Below are positions 18,162-31,217 of a stretch of 64,000 bases of DNA, one piece after another (positions within the stretch are counted from its first letter, which is position 1; every line of letters starts with the position of its first letter). The notes under the pieces are model-generated. The model did not search any database and was not told where the DNA came from. It was given only the letters and a program-made list of their open reading frames with translations. Source of the DNA: Ornithodoros turicata (lineage: Eukaryota > Arthropoda > Arachnida > Ixodida > Argasidae); contig NW_026999326.1 of assembly GCF_037126465.1 (NCBI RefSeq), positions 62,001 to 126,000 on the forward strand, written 5' to 3'. Both the position numbers and the translations under genes were made by a program.

Positions 18162-21009
18162 GGCTAGTTCCATCTCAAATCGAACAAACCGGTACACTTG
18201 ATGTCTCGAATGAACGGGAAAAAAATATATGTTGAAGCCATCGGTGAGTTAGGAGAACTAAACGCTTTCCGAATTCTCTGCGGTGCGCGGTTCGGGAAAT
18301 AGGAGAGGAGGAAAAAACTGCCTCTCATAAGGCGACGTCGTCGCGAGCGTGTTTGAGCGTTCGCTACAAGGCCATTTCTTCTCGCATTATAGTAATTTCT
18401 TGATCTGGCTTTAGACCATTTAGGGCACAATAGGATCCTTCGTTGGCAGTGCTGTACCGGTTTTTGTTTGTCTGCAAAAAAATATCAAAGTTGACCCAAA
18501 GTGCCGAAAAACACAAAATTCACTGCAGCTTTGCGGACGATGTACAAAACGGATAAGACTGAGCTTTATGCCGTTTAATTTGCCATTCATAGGGCTATCG
18601 AATGATGTATAATTTGTTGCTCTACTCTGTAAGGAAAGTAAGCGATACCTCTTTTAGTAGCACCATACCACCGAAAAATGATGAATTTCAGAAGCCATTA
18701 TCTAAAAAACCCCACCAAAAACTTGCCTCGAAAATTTTATATGTTGTAGGTTGTTCCTTAGACTATGCACAGAAGCAAAATCAAAATTGGGACTTGATCG
18801 GTAGGCGCACTGTGAATTTTTTGCCAGCCCTATACGCGGAGCGCATTCAAGCGGAGGCACCGTGTCCCGCATGTTGCAAAATCGAATTTTCCAAAGGGAC
18901 TTTCAACTTCTGTCTTCATATAAAAAGTAATTGCTGTCATTTGAAACCATTCTGAGGTTTCAAGGTTTCCTTTTCAAGGTTCTGAGCGTTTGCGTTCATA
19001 ACAATGGTGTAATCGCTGAATCTAGATCGCGGACCAACCAGATGTGCTCGCATTTTTTGCGGCATGTCACACATGCATTGCAAGTGCTGTGAGCCCGGGA
19101 AGAACAGAATGATTTTACATCTTTGTAAGAGGCGTATCTGTTCAGGGTTATTCTAAACAAGCATATTTACCGTACGCATTATGGAAGCAGGGACGCAGTG
19201 ACTTCCAGTATTTGAAACATTTCCTTTCCTACGGCCCCATGACCTCGGACGGGGGAAATTGCACTGAGGAAAATGTTGTTGTGTAGTGCCATACGCACAC
19301 ACTCAAGGCTAATTCATGGTGCTTTTTGTGAACCTTGCCGAAACAGCCCGACTGGCACCGCTGTCCAATATGTTATTCGGTTCGACATGCTGCGACCATG
19401 GGAAGGTCCTGTTCGCATTTACTCCTTGAAGCCACCTTGCGCAAAGTTTCGCCTACACACAGAAGACGCTTCACTCACTTCTCGACTACAGAAGTGCATG
19501 GTGTTCCCTTATACAGAGTGTGCGACGACATCTGCATTACTGTAGTGTGTCGTCCTGCTTTCACACCTACCTCACACCGGCCTCTTCTTTGTACAGTGCT
19601 GATCGTGTGGATTTCGCTGACTACCGCCCCATACACAAGAAAAAAGTGCTATAGACAAAGGATTTTCGCTTTGCTTAGGAGATCGGCGCAGCTGTCATAA
19701 AGACTGTGGTTCCAGCAGATCAAGCCGAAAGCGTAACAGAAATGGGCCAGCTATGCAGAAGCTACTTCAAGTACTTCACTGCAAAGGTGGCTGAATCACA
19801 ACACGCAGCAATGTTGCCCACATTTGAAAGAAAATCTGACAAGAACCTGCCATCAAAAGTAACATTAAGGAAAGTGGCTTCCACAACGGCCTAAAGCAGT
19901 TCATGACACGAGCACTCTCATCCACCCGGAATGCTCTGCATAACTTACGTTACCCCTTCTTACCTTCGTCACCTTGTCTTCTTCGCTGTCAAGTTCTTGT
20001 TATTATGTGTACTGTAAATATGCTTCGATATGATCACCGTGGACAAATATACCTCTTATAAAGACGCGAAAGTATTCTAAAACATTCTGTTCTTCACGGG
20101 CTCCCAGCACTTGCAATGCACGTGTGTCATTCCGCAAAAAATGTGAGCAAATGTGGTTGCTCCACAATCTACATTCAGCGATTACAACATTATTATGAAT
20201 GCAAGCGCTCAGAACGGTTTCAAATGATAGCAATTACTTTTTATGTGAAGACAGAAGTTGAAAGTCCCTTTGGGAAATGGAAAATTCAATTTTGCAACAC
20301 GCGGGACACGGTGCCACGGTTTGAATGCGCTCCGCGTAAAGGGCTGGCAAAAAATTCACAGTGCGCCTATCGATAAAGTCCGACTTTTGATTTTTCTTCT
20401 GTGCATAGTCTAAGGAACTACCTACAACATATAAAATTTTCGAGGCAAGTTTTTGGTGGGGTTTTTTAGATAAAGGCTTCCAAAATTCGTCGTTTTTCGG
20501 TGGTATGGTGTTACTGAAAGAGGTATCGCTTACGTTCCTAACAGAGTAGAGCAACAAATTATACATCATTCGATAGCCACATGAATGACAATTTAAACGG
20601 CATAAAGCTCAATCTTATCCGTTTTGTACATCATCCGCAAAGTTGCAGTGAATATGGTGCTTTTCGGCACTTTGAGTCAACTTTGATATTTTTTTGTAGA
20701 CAAATAAAAACGGGCAGAGCACTGCCAACGCAGGATCCTATTGTGCCCTAAGTGGTCTAAAGCCAGATCAAGAAATTTCTATAATGCGACAAGAAATAGC
20801 TTTGTAGCGAACGCTCAAACCCGCGCGCGACGACATCGTCTTATGAGAGGCAGTTTTTTCCTCCTCTCCTACTTCTCGACCCGCGCAGCGCAGAGAATTC
20901 AAAAAGCGTTTATTTCTCCTAACTCACCGATGGCTTCAACATATATTTTTTTCCCGTTCATTCGAGACATCAAGTGTACCGGATTGTTCGATTTGAGATG
21001 GAACTAGCC
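18162..21009. mobile_element. Long-TIR element, ~2.85 kb with ~0.95-kb inverted ends
   Basis: 18,162 to about 19,125 pairs with the reverse complement of about 20,050-21,009. The tips start GGCTAGTTCCATCTCAAATC. The arms differ by roughly one base in ten, with some indels. AGTA lies on both sides (18,158-18,161 and 21,010-21,013), a candidate 4-bp target duplication. Removing the element with one AGTA restores the sequence seen at the other end of the giant palindrome. Frames in the arms are mirrored and not genes. The superfamily is unknown. Confidence 0.8.
19126..20049 (+). other. Central part of the 18-21-kb long-TIR element
   Basis: The unpaired centre holds short plus-strand frames that look somewhat protein-like: one near 19,600 reads SADRVDFADYRPIHKKKV, and one at 19,685-19,893 reads EIGAAVIKTVVPADQAES, then GQLCRSYFKYFTAK. 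They lie in different frames and match no family I recognise. They could be remnants of a transposase or of a captured gene. Confidence 0.35.
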
Positions 21010-21019
21010 AGTAAGTACT

Positions 21020-21189
21020 GACCACGTCTATCCGGAAACGATACAAGGCTTCTGGACGCCATTAATTAGCAATTAGTGCTAATTGGGACCCCCCACATTA
21101 ATCAGCATCATCCAATGAGTCATCACACTAATTGGGGAGCGTCTAACTAGTGTCCAGACCACCCTGTGCGTTTCCGGATAGACGTGGTC
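21020..21189. mobile_element. 170-bp MITE-like element at the outer end of the left arm
   Basis: It is bounded by inverted GACCACGTCTATCCGGAAAC ends. The interior is A+T-rich with (C)TAATTGGG-type words. Its partner copy is at 38,834-39,003. Since it sits exactly at the palindrome's ends, it may be that element's terminal module instead of a separate MITE. Confidence 0.75.
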
Positions 21190-22128
21190 ATAAAAAATAA
21201 AAAAATAGATAGAGAGAGAGTGGAGAGAAGGAGTTTAGTTGAAGATCAACGATGCCATCTTGAAGAAAGCGGTCCGGAAAGGCCGCTGACCGTCGCTGGG
21301 CGACGGAGCACAGAGGCAGGTTGCAAAGCATTGCAGCTATGACCACAAGTTCCGGACATCCTGTGACGTCAGCTGTGACGTCATCACGGCATGTCTGGGC
21401 AAGTTAGGACAGCTCTGGGCATGCAAGGAGAAAAACACTTGTAATACAGAGGCTGGGAAAGCAAGAGTATGCAAACCATCAATAGCTAACAAGAAAAAAC
21501 AATTAGTTACACAACAAATGAGCCCACCAGAACAGGAGCGCAGAACCATGCGACTGCTCCATCCGAGAGGCAGGCAGAAACTGACTCGTAATGCTTTTTT
21601 TCCTGTATAAGGCCCCACAGCTGCACCCCCTAGCGGTTACTTTCTCAACTAATCTCACAACAAAATTATTCAGAATCACGCCAGCGCTACTCCCGATCCC
21701 AAGGCAGAAGAAGATAGAAAATGGCGGGGATGCCCGGACAACAGCAACCAGCACCCGACGTGCACGGGCACGAAAATCTCAAACAAAGCGGGAACAAAGT
21801 TGGCGAAAGCATTAGTTAAACAACAAATCACCTCACCACAGTAGGAGCGCAGACCGATGCAACTGCTCTCCGTGACAGCCAGCCAGAAACTGAGCGAGCG
21901 CGTGGAGCGCACGTCCGCTTTCCGCGACAGCCGGAGAGAAACTGACTGGGGCGCCGCTCCGCAGCCGCTACGCATACGCGCTCCTAGCGCCCTCTGGGGC
22001 GACCACCTCCGAGAGGCTAAGAGTGAAGAGCATTCCTGCACCCCCTGCTGGCCATTCTCATTGGTCGTGAGGCTAAGAGAGAAGAGCATTCCTGCGCCCC
22101 CTGCTCTGGGGTGTGTTCTGGAACTGGA

Positions 22129-22168
22129 AGTGTTCTGGAACTGGCTGTGGTCCGAGCAAGACACGACA
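22129..22168 (+). repeat. Gypsy-2 5' LTR remnant
   Basis: It matches the last 40 bases of the 3' LTR (GGAACTGGCTGTGGTCCGAG, then CAAGACACGACA). The upstream ~57 bases of LTR are absent. Confidence 0.75.
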
Positions 22169-22192
22169 TTTTGGCGACGTCGGACGGACCTA
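22169..22192 (+). promoter_or_regulatory. Gypsy-2 primer-binding site (probable)
   Basis: TGGCGACGTCGGACGGAC follows the LTR end CGACA after a few T residues. TGG is the expected complement of a tRNA CCA end. The donor tRNA is not known. Confidence 0.6.
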
Positions 22193-22239
22193 CGTGGCGA
22201 TCGAAAAGGGGTGTGCATCCATCTGTTCAGATTATAGTT

Positions 22240-25200
22240 ATGAATTTCGGCGCTCCTGCTGCGGTGCCGCCGTTTCTTGACCGACCTGGCAAGCCACCGA
22301 TACCATGGACTCAATGGAGACGTATCTTCGAAAACTACATACTTGCCATCGATGCCGTATCCTATACCCCAGAGCGACGAAAGCTGTGCTACTTCACTCT
22401 TTGGGAACAGAAGGTCAACGGATCTTCTATACGCTGCCAGCTGCTGACGTACCTACCACACAAACGATCGAAGGAGCATCGTCCACAGGCACGACCAATG
22501 TTTATGTGCAAGCGCTAGCTACGCTTGAAAAGAGGTATGCCGAAAGTTTCAACGTGATAGTGGAACGTCGTAAGTTCCGACAACGAGCACAACTCCCCGA
22601 TGAAACCGTCGAGGACTACGTTACAGCTCTTCGAGGACTCGCCATTACTTGTAATTACGGGACGATGCTTGATGAAACTCTGCGTGACCAATTTGTCGAT
22701 AAAGCTGTATTGCCGCAGGTACGGGAACGTTTACTACTAGAGGGCTCAGCATTTACTCTGGACAGAGCGGTTCTGCTAGCGGGTCATGTAGAACAGAGTC
22801 GGAGAGCAGCTCAACAGCAGCTTCATGAGGAATCCGCAACAGTTGGACGACTTTCCTACAATAGAAGGAAGAACTCAAACAAGCCCCGGGACAAGCTAAA
22901 AACAAAGAAATCAGCTGTCTGCTATCGCTGTGGCTCAACGCGCCATTTGGCTAACTCGCCAAACTGTATAGCACGGGATAAGGAATGCTTTAAATGCAAG
23001 AAAGTAGGTCACTTCGGAGCCATGTGCAAAGGTTCAAGCAAACAGCACCATGGTACTACTCGTGAAGTAGTAACAGATACCTCAGAGGACGAAGCCAGTT
23101 CTCCGAATACTGCAAGTGCTATGCTTCTCGAGGTGCATGCGACCAAGGAAAAGGCCATCTACGTTTCAGTGGAAGCTGCAGGCAAGAATGTCAAGTTCTT
23201 AATTGATACACGATCGTCTGTTTCCATACTATCCTGGGACGTCTACCAGTCCACCTTCTCGAAAGAGTTTTCACTTCGACCAGCTTCGATTCAGCTTCAT
23301 GATTATTCAAGAAAGCAGATACCAGTGCGAGGGTGCGTTGTCATCCCTGTCAAGTACAAGACGCAGTGCGCTTCACTTCTATTTTACGTAGTGCAGCAAG
23401 GTACTACACTCTTAGAACTTGATGCAGTCGCAGCACTGGATTTACACATTGACGGAGCGCAAATGCGATGCCTAGAAACAACGGTCACGACGTCTGATTG
23501 CGAGCACATTGCGAAGTGCGAATTTCCGCAACTGTTTGCTCCAGGACTGGGCGTTGCTAAAGGTTACGCACACAAAGTGAAACTGAGACCAGAAGTGGAG
23601 CCCACTGTAGCTAAACTTCGAAGACTACCGCTAGAGGTAAGGAGCGATGTCTCCAAGGAACTGAAGAAACTCCTGGACATGGATATCATAGAACCCATTG
23701 ATGCGTCACCATGGGTATCGCCCATTGTCGTCGCTAAGAAAAAGGACGGTCGTATTCGACTTTGTGTGGACCTACGAGGACCGAACAGAGCTGTCATACC
23801 GGATTGCTATCCTCTACCACACATAGAGGAACTTGTTAACAGACTCGCCGGTGCGAAAGTCTTCTCCAAACTAGACCTAACTGCGGCATACCACCAGCTA
23901 CCGCTAGCAGAAGAAAGCCGTGATATCACTGCTTTTATCACGCACGATGGATTGTTCCGTTACAAACGGGTATGTTTTGGCCTGGCGTCAGCACCCTCTG
24001 CCTTCCAGAAGCTCCTCGCTAATGTGCTCAAAGACTGTAGTGGAGTACTACACTACCTTGATGACATCATCGTTCATGGAAAAAGTGAAGAGGAGCATGC
24101 CAGGAATTTACGCCAAGTTTTGAGATGTCTTTCGGACGCAGGTCTACGGCTAAACGAGAAATGCATGTTCGGTGTCAGGGAACTCACCTTTGTGGGTCAC
24201 ACAGTCGCTGAAGGAAAAGTTATGCCGCTAGAAGAAAACGTAAAGGCCATTCTGGAAGCTCCAGCACCCACCGACTTTCGCACATTGAAGTCATTCCTGG
24301 GCATGACTGGACATTATGCGAAATTTATAAAGAATTATGCGGACGAAGTGGAACCGCTACGTCATTTGCTCCGAGGCGAAAAAGACTTTCAGTGGAGCAC
24401 AAACGCTCAATTATGTTTTGAGAGGCTCAAAAGACTCATGTCCACATGCTCAGCGTTGAACATGTTCGACCCGACACTTCCAGTTACTGTAACGACTGAT
24501 GCGTCTGGCTACGGCCTCGGCGCAGTACTGCGCCAATGGGATGGTAACTGTTTTCGAACCGTGTCTTTCGCATCCAGAACTCTAGCCGCCCAAGAAAGAA
24601 AGTACTCCGCTGGAGAGAGGGAAGCTCTGGCATGTGTTTGGGCAATAGAGCACTGGCACGTGTACCTCTGGGGTCGTCGTTTTAATCTGGAAACAGATCA
24701 TCAGGCGTTGCGAACTCTGTTAGGCACCCAAGGAGCCGGACATCGACCGCTTAGAATTTCTCGGTGGTTAACGCGACTACTTAATTACAATTTCGCCGTC
24801 GTGTACAAGAAAGGAACAGAGAACCAGGTTGCAGATGCACTGTCACGACTACCCATTCCCAGTACTGAGGAGGGAATTCCTGAAGACGACACTGTCTGCC
24901 TAATTACAGAACGCATCTCGAAAGACGAACTACACAGAGCCACTGCTGCTGACCCGGTATTACAGGATGTAATGCGCTACCTAAGCACAGAGTGGCTAAC
25001 GAAACGGACCCTCCCAGACAAATTAGCACCGTTTTTCAACCTTCGAGCGGAACTGTCTCAAGTTGATGAACTTTTGCTGCGTGGAGAAAGGATTGTTGTC
25101 CCTTCCACGCTAATCCCGAAGGTAATTGCCCTGGCACATGAGGCGCATGGCGGCATGGTGCGTACCAAGCAACGGCTTCGTCAGCTGTACTGGTGGCCGC

Positions 25201-26336
25201 CTGCAATCGACAGCAGCGTCGAGGCTGCCATTCTCGAATGTGCCGTGTGTCAAACGGCTGACAAGTCGGCAAAAACAGTATCAGCCCCACTTACTCCGGT
25301 ACCACTCCCAAACGCACCGTGGGAAAAGCTCGGAATGGACATAATGGGTCCTTACGAGGAAGCACCACACGACTGTCGGTACATGATTACACTGATAGAT
25401 TACTACAGTCGGTGGCCTGAAGTTTGTTTTTCAAGTGCGGTCACCAGCACGACCGTCATCAAGTTCCTTCGACAGGTTTTCAGCCGGGAAGGCTACCCCT
25501 CCCAAATCATTACGGACAACGGACCTCAGTTCGTCTCACAAGAATTCGAAAGTTTCCTTCAAGGATGTGGAATTCGACACACTTGTTCCTCTGTGTACCA
25601 CCCGCAAGGCAACGGGATGATCGAGCGGTTCAACCAAGTGTTGAAGAATTTCATACAAATATCACGCTTGGAGCAACGTTCAATCAAGGAAGCTGTTTTA
25701 GAGTACTTACTGGTGTACCGAGCCACACCTCATGGATCGACTGGGCTAGCACCGGCTTACTTGCTTCATCGAAGGAACATTCGCACAAAACTCGACATAG
25801 TTGGTTTCCCAACAACAAGATTTTTCGAAGATCCAGCTCACGAGATGGAACAGCTACGTCGGAAGGTTGAGGAAAAACAGAAGGACACAAAAACATACGT
25901 TGACAGCAAAAGAGGGGCGCAGCCAAGGGATTTTAAACCAGGAGATTTCGTACGTGTGAAACTCCCTCGTCACCAACGGAAAGGGCGACCTAGGTTTTCT
26001 GAGCCCAAGAAGATCATCGAGAAAAGAGGGCCGAACTCCTTCTTGTTGGATGATAAGAAAATTTGGAACGCAAGCAGGTTTTCCAAAGTACATAAGGACG
26101 TGGCACCAAAGTTACTACAATCAAGGAGTCCCGAAACGGAATCGACGCCTGTCGCGTTGTACTGGGAGCCGGAGAGCTCCACAAGAGAAGACCTCGTCGT
26201 CCAGGCTGGGGCACAGGTACGCCAGCCAAACCTTCCTGAGCCACCAAGACAAAACAACGAAGACTGCGCACCTCAGCTTCGTAGAAGTACCAGAAGACGC
26301 GCACTTCCAACTCGTTTAAAGGACTATAGTTGTTGA
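22240..26336 (+). CDS. Gypsy-2 Gag-Pol polyprotein
   Basis: The Gag start is probably ATG at 22,240 (MNFGAPAAVPPFL). A 1-bp frameshift near 22,380 puts the rest into one frame open from 22,305 for 1,343 codons. In that frame: capsid-like residues 60-170; knuckles CYRCGSTRHLANSPNC (206-221) and CFKCKKVGHFGAMC (about 228-241); protease near 300 reading DTR instead of DTG; RT with YPLPHIEEL, FSKLDLTAAYHQLPL and YLDD (about 583); RNase H (TTDASGYGLGAVL; TDHQALRTLL); integrase zinc part (HEAHGG ... CAVC, 940-985) and DDE residues in GMDIMG, TDNGPQF and NGMIERFNQ; and a C-terminal KPGDFVRVKLP/GPNSFLL region. Pol looks complete except for the protease glycine. Confidence 0.9.
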
Positions 26337-26391
26337 TTTGATAAGATTTTACTGTTTTTCTTAGCATGTATTTTTTTTCGCGTGGGGAAAA

Positions 26392-26488
26392 TGTGGTGTC
26401 GCCACTATGGCGCATGTGTAGAGGCACGAGTGCCATCGTGATCAATAAAGTGTTTTGGAACTGGCTGTGGTCCGAGCAAGACACGACA
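26392..26488 (+). repeat. Gypsy-2 3' LTR
   Basis: 97 bp, TGTGGTGTCGCC...ACACGACA, with AATAAAG near 26,444. A G/A-rich run (GTGGGGAAAA) precedes it as a possible polypurine tract. Its length can only be judged from this one complete copy. Confidence 0.75.
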
Positions 26489-29400
26489 TAATGCTCCTTT
26501 GGTCAATCTACAATGAAGCCACAGTATGACGTCATCATGCAGCTGCGTGGCTCAAGGACGCGTACGCTCTAGACAGGGGACATATTATTTATTGAATCAC
26601 TATCCCAAGATTATTTCCTTTATTGTTCTATAACAATTGAATAGGAAACTATTGGAGAAGAGCACCATGCATGAAAGCTGATCGTAGGAATTCCAAAGTC
26701 TTACTAAATGAGACTTGCAGAAGAACAAGATATCCTAACACGTAACTCCATCAACGGCAAATAAGAGGACTAGGTACTCAACAAATCAACACAGAGTACG
26801 GGTAAACAGGAGCGCAGAACTCAGGGCAGCACTATCGTCAAGACAACAATGTTCCTTGTCAAAAAAGAAAAAAAATACAAAACGTCAACACAGGAAAGCA
26901 TGCATATCGGGGCATGTCAGAACACGTCAGGACAAATTGTACGACTGCTGGGCAACAGAGGAAAACAAACACTTGAACAGAGTGAAAAAGACACTCACCA
27001 TCATTTTTCCCGTTCACAGCATTCCCTCATTGTATATCCGCTCGTCACAAAATCCACCTGCATCGTCGAACACCATTCACCAGTGACGAACCACACATCC
27101 GCACCCCATCAGAGGCAGACAGAACACCACCGAAGCTACGCTCTTCCACTGACGGTCAACGCCAGGAGACAGAATTTGCGTGTCCAGACCCGTCAGTGTC
27201 CAAGAGAGAAGTGAATCCTTGCGCCTCCTGCAGGCCGTTCTCATTGGTCGTGACGTCATCCTATTGTTTCAGGGCTACCCTGTTTTTTCCACTAATGCTC
27301 CTCTAGACAAGGTCAACCTGAAACAATGGTCTCGTGGTATGACGTCATCATGCAGGTGCGTGGCTCAAGGACGTGTACGCTCTAGACATGGACCTGTGAT
27401 TTATTGAATCACTATCCCAAGATTATTTCCTTTATTCTACTATAATGATTGCATAAGGAACTATTGCAGAAGAGCACCATAGAAAAGAGGCGATTGTAGC
27501 ATTTCATTCTCAAAGTCTTACTGTACAGGGAAAAAATAATGGTTCAGCAAGACATGTCCATCTCAGCCGAGAGCCATGCAGCTAAGTGAATAATGACGCT
27601 TTGTTCCTCCTGAATAAAGTCACACACCTGTCCCCCTCGCGGTTACTCTCTGAACTAAATGAATCGCAAAATTATTAAGAATAGCTCTACTCCCATTCAA
27701 GGCAGCACTATCGTCAAGAATATTTCTTGTACAAAAAGAAAAAAGCTACATGTAGAAGGAAAGCATGTCAGAACAAGCCCAGGCATGTCAGTGCATGTTT
27801 GTCAGACAACAAGGGGGAAAAAGCAAAAAGAAACAAAGAAGGAAACCAGCATCAAACTATTTCTAAGCACACACACTCCTCTTGTTCAAAAACAGTGCTC
27901 ATCATAAATCTGTCCAGGGGAATACACACCATTTTGCTACACTTTTTACAGTAAACTACCACTGCTCTTTAAAATGATAAGTGAGTCCACTCCACATCAC
28001 CTCCAGGCTTATGTAATACATGACCCTTTCTACATTCGTTGTCTGAGGCTACACCTGCGAGCAAAAAAGGCGCGAAAGCCGGGGGCAAAGTTCCATTCGC
28101 GCATTGCGAGCAAACAGGCGGGAAAGCCTGGGAGCAAAGTTCTATTCGCGCACTCCAAAGCACAAGACAGAACGCCTTTACGGGAACATGATGGCATTCC
28201 TATACTATATTAATGATTATTGCATTGCAGTTTAGAAAAACTACAACTAAACTATAATTTTACGAGCCCATTAAAATTCTACTTTCTATGGAAACTATAA
28301 TTGCCCTATCACTTGGATCGCTATTAATGAAGCGCTCCAATTTTTTCTCTCTTCCCATTTCAGCCTTGTCATGCAGGGAAGCAGACTCACATCCAAAATA
28401 ATTAATTTACACTGAGGGTGCCGTGCTTCAGGAATTCCTATCCTGCGCTCAGATGCAAGCATTTCTTTACGGATACAGCTGACTTCCTCAACATACCGAG
28501 CTCCTAACAACATCTAACCAACAATCAGAGAAACCCTCTTCTCAGCTGTACCATGCGACTTTCTTCTGCATAAAATCGGTGACTTGAGGAAGACAGCAGC
28601 GAAAACTTGCGCGCACTTGTGCTTGACTTAAAAAACCTGAAGCATATGCCAATAAACCAAGAAAAAGACACTCATGTCTGCTATCTGATAGTGCCACATA
28701 CACAGACGCATTGTCGCAAAGAAAGCACAGGACAGGGATACACAACTTTCTTTAGGTGACCAGGGAAAAGGCTTAAGACCTCAGGAATAATAGCAGAGTC
28801 ACTGGACATCGCTACGCGGCTAACACAAGATAACAACAACAAGATAATAGCGGCGGGTAAAATTGCAACACTGCTAAACAAGCCCCAACATGCCATCATG
28901 ACGTCGCAAACCAGGAAAAAGAAGCACGCGCGCGCACACAGCAGCTCAGGAATGAACAAGGAGAGGTGCTTTATAGGAATTTCTACTCCACACACTCAGA
29001 TACCAGCATTTCTGCACAAATACCTATAACGGCTGACTTCCTCAACATATCGAGGAAAGCGAATACTGACACTCAACATATAACAAAAAACAAACAAATT
29101 CCATTCTCATGAACTCTCCTCTGCCGAGCGGCTTTCTCCTGCTCTACCTGGATGCTGACTGTTTCACATCATCTACATTCTGAGTAAAAGCCGTGAAAGG
29201 AGAAAAGAACCGCGAAAAATTACACGCATTTGTGCTCCAATAGCTGTAACTGCAAGAAACCGTAGCGCACGCCAATACACTGAGAAAAAGACACCCATTT
29301 CTATCACCAGATAATTCTTGCATAATGCCACATACACAGCCGCATTACCCTTGCGTAAAGAAAGCACAGGACAGGGATACACAAATTTCCATAAGTGAGC

Positions 29401-30699
29401 AGGGAAAAGGCTTCAGTCGAACCGCTCAGAAATAACCGGTGAATCAACGCTTATCGCAACGAAACTCGACGGCTAGCACAACATGACACCAACAACATAC
29501 TAGCAGCGGGTAAAATTGCAACACTGCTAAACAAGTCCAGACATGCCACGATGACGTCACAAATCAGGAAAAAAAGCACACGCATGCACGCACAGACGAC
29601 AACGCATTAAACACACGGAGCGCTCAGGAATAATCGTAGCGTTACCGCACATCGCTACGAAGCTCAACGTCTAACACAAGACGGCAGCAACAAGATATTA
29701 GCGAAGGGTAAAAATTGCAACACTACTGAACAAGTCTAGACATGCGACATCGAATGCGAAAACACTGGTGATCGGGGAAAAGGCCTAAGCCTGCGGCGGA
29801 TCATCATAGAGCATACACAACTTCATTTTTCTATTTTGCGTAAACTAAACGCGGTCTGCTTGGAAAACGACGTACAAATTTTCTTAGGGAGCAGAGAAAT
29901 ATATAAATTTGTACTCCGTGCTCAGATACCAGCATTTCTGCTGAAAAACCTTCAAAATTAAGCACTGCTTACTTCGTCAAGATATCGAACACCCAACAAA
30001 ATCAAACAAACAACCCCACTTCCACTGGTAGAACACTATTCAGCTTTTACGCAGGAGGCTTTCTTCTACATAAAAAGTAGAGAAAATAAGAAAAGAGCAG
30101 CGAAATATTACACGCACTTTTGCTCGCATAGCTATCAAAGAAAAAAAATAAATAAAAGAACGACGCACACGCTAATACACTGTGACAAAGACACCCTTTT
30201 CTGCTATCAGATAATTATTGCATAATGCTAAATACTCATTTGCATTGGCCCTACGTGAAGAAAGCACAGGACAGGGATACACAATCTATCTTAAGCGAGC
30301 ACGGAAAGTCACTTCTACTCGAACAGCTTAATACCATAAAGTCTGAATTTTTGCAAAGAAAATAAAGCCTGAACAGCGCTACGAAGGTGACAGACACATA
30401 CTATCAAACAAACAAACACTTCTTCGAGTCTGTATTATCTTTTAAAAAATAACGAGAGCACACATAAAAAAAATCAAATCGGCTAGGTAGCCTACCAGAC
30501 GTTGTGCCTTAAAGTTGGCTGCACGCAATGCGCGGAAGCATGCTGTGAAGCCAACTTGCGGTTTTGCTGGATGCACATGAAGTCCGATTCCAATTGGAAA
30601 TCGCGCTAAGGACGTGCCAAACGTGGAATTTTCGCAAGATTAATCCCAATACCTGGAATTCTGTTCATTTTAGCGGGAATGCTAGCGCTTGTGCTCCAT

Positions 30700-30815
30700 T
30701 ATTCGAAATTTTCGAATATTCGAATTTCTCGATTATCAAATTTTCGAATACGAATAGGGTTCGAATATCAACAATATTCGAACAATACTCGAAATTTCGA
30801 ATATTTCGAATATTC
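30700..30815. repeat. TTCGAA/AATATTCG-rich self-complementary block, left arm
   Basis: Repeated TTCGAA, TTCGAATATTCGAA and AATTTTCGAA words make almost the whole block self-complementary. The mirrored copy is at about 33,319-33,430. Confidence 0.8.
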
Positions 30816-31140
30816 GCACACCTCTAGTGAATACTGACACTCAACGATATATAACCAAAAACAAACAAATTCCATTCTCATGAACTCTCCTCTGCCGAGC
30901 GGCTTTCTCCTGTTCTACCTGGATGCTGACTTTTTCCCCCCTCACCTACATTCTGAGTAAAAGCAGTGACAGAAGAAAAGAACCGCGAAAAATTACACGC
31001 ATTTGTGTCACAGGACAGGGATACACAAATTTCTTTAAGTGAGCAGGGAAAAGGCTTAAGTCGTACCGCTCAGGAATAATCGGAGAATCACCGCTTATCA
31101 CTACGCGGCTAGCGCTTGAACAGCGCTACGAACGTGACAG

Positions 31141-31217
31141 ATACATACTAACAAACAAACAAACATACAAACAAACAAACAAACAAACAAACAAACAAAC
31201 AAACAAACAAACAAACA
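31141..31217. repeat. (AAAC)n microsatellite, left arm
   Basis: About 18 units of AAAC with one interruption (ATAC). The partner (TTTG)n is in the right arm at 32,931-32,996. Open frames of alternating VCLF residues across it are artefacts. Confidence 0.95.

Larger units (their letters stand above)
22129..26488 (+). mobile_element. Ty3/Gypsy retrotransposon, nearly intact (Gypsy-2)
   Basis: It lies within the left palindrome arm and is absent from the right arm. The 3' LTR is 97 bp (26,392-26,488). At the 5' side only the last ~40 bp of LTR remain (22,129-22,168), preceded by a short tandem of GTGTTCTGGAACTGG, so the left end was truncated or rearranged. Arm sequence next to the insertion is also missing compared with the right arm (the part near 37,850-37,920). 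One long frame holds most of gag and all of pol. Confidence 0.88.

Noticed and set aside
22753..22938. Antisense frames across Gypsy-2
   Set aside because: Shadows of the Gag-Pol frame without motif.
28681..28995. 104-codon frames in both palindrome arms with hydrophobic stretches
   Set aside because: Mirrored by the inverted repeat, no family motif, no splice or codon support, and the frames lie across the internal sub-repeats.
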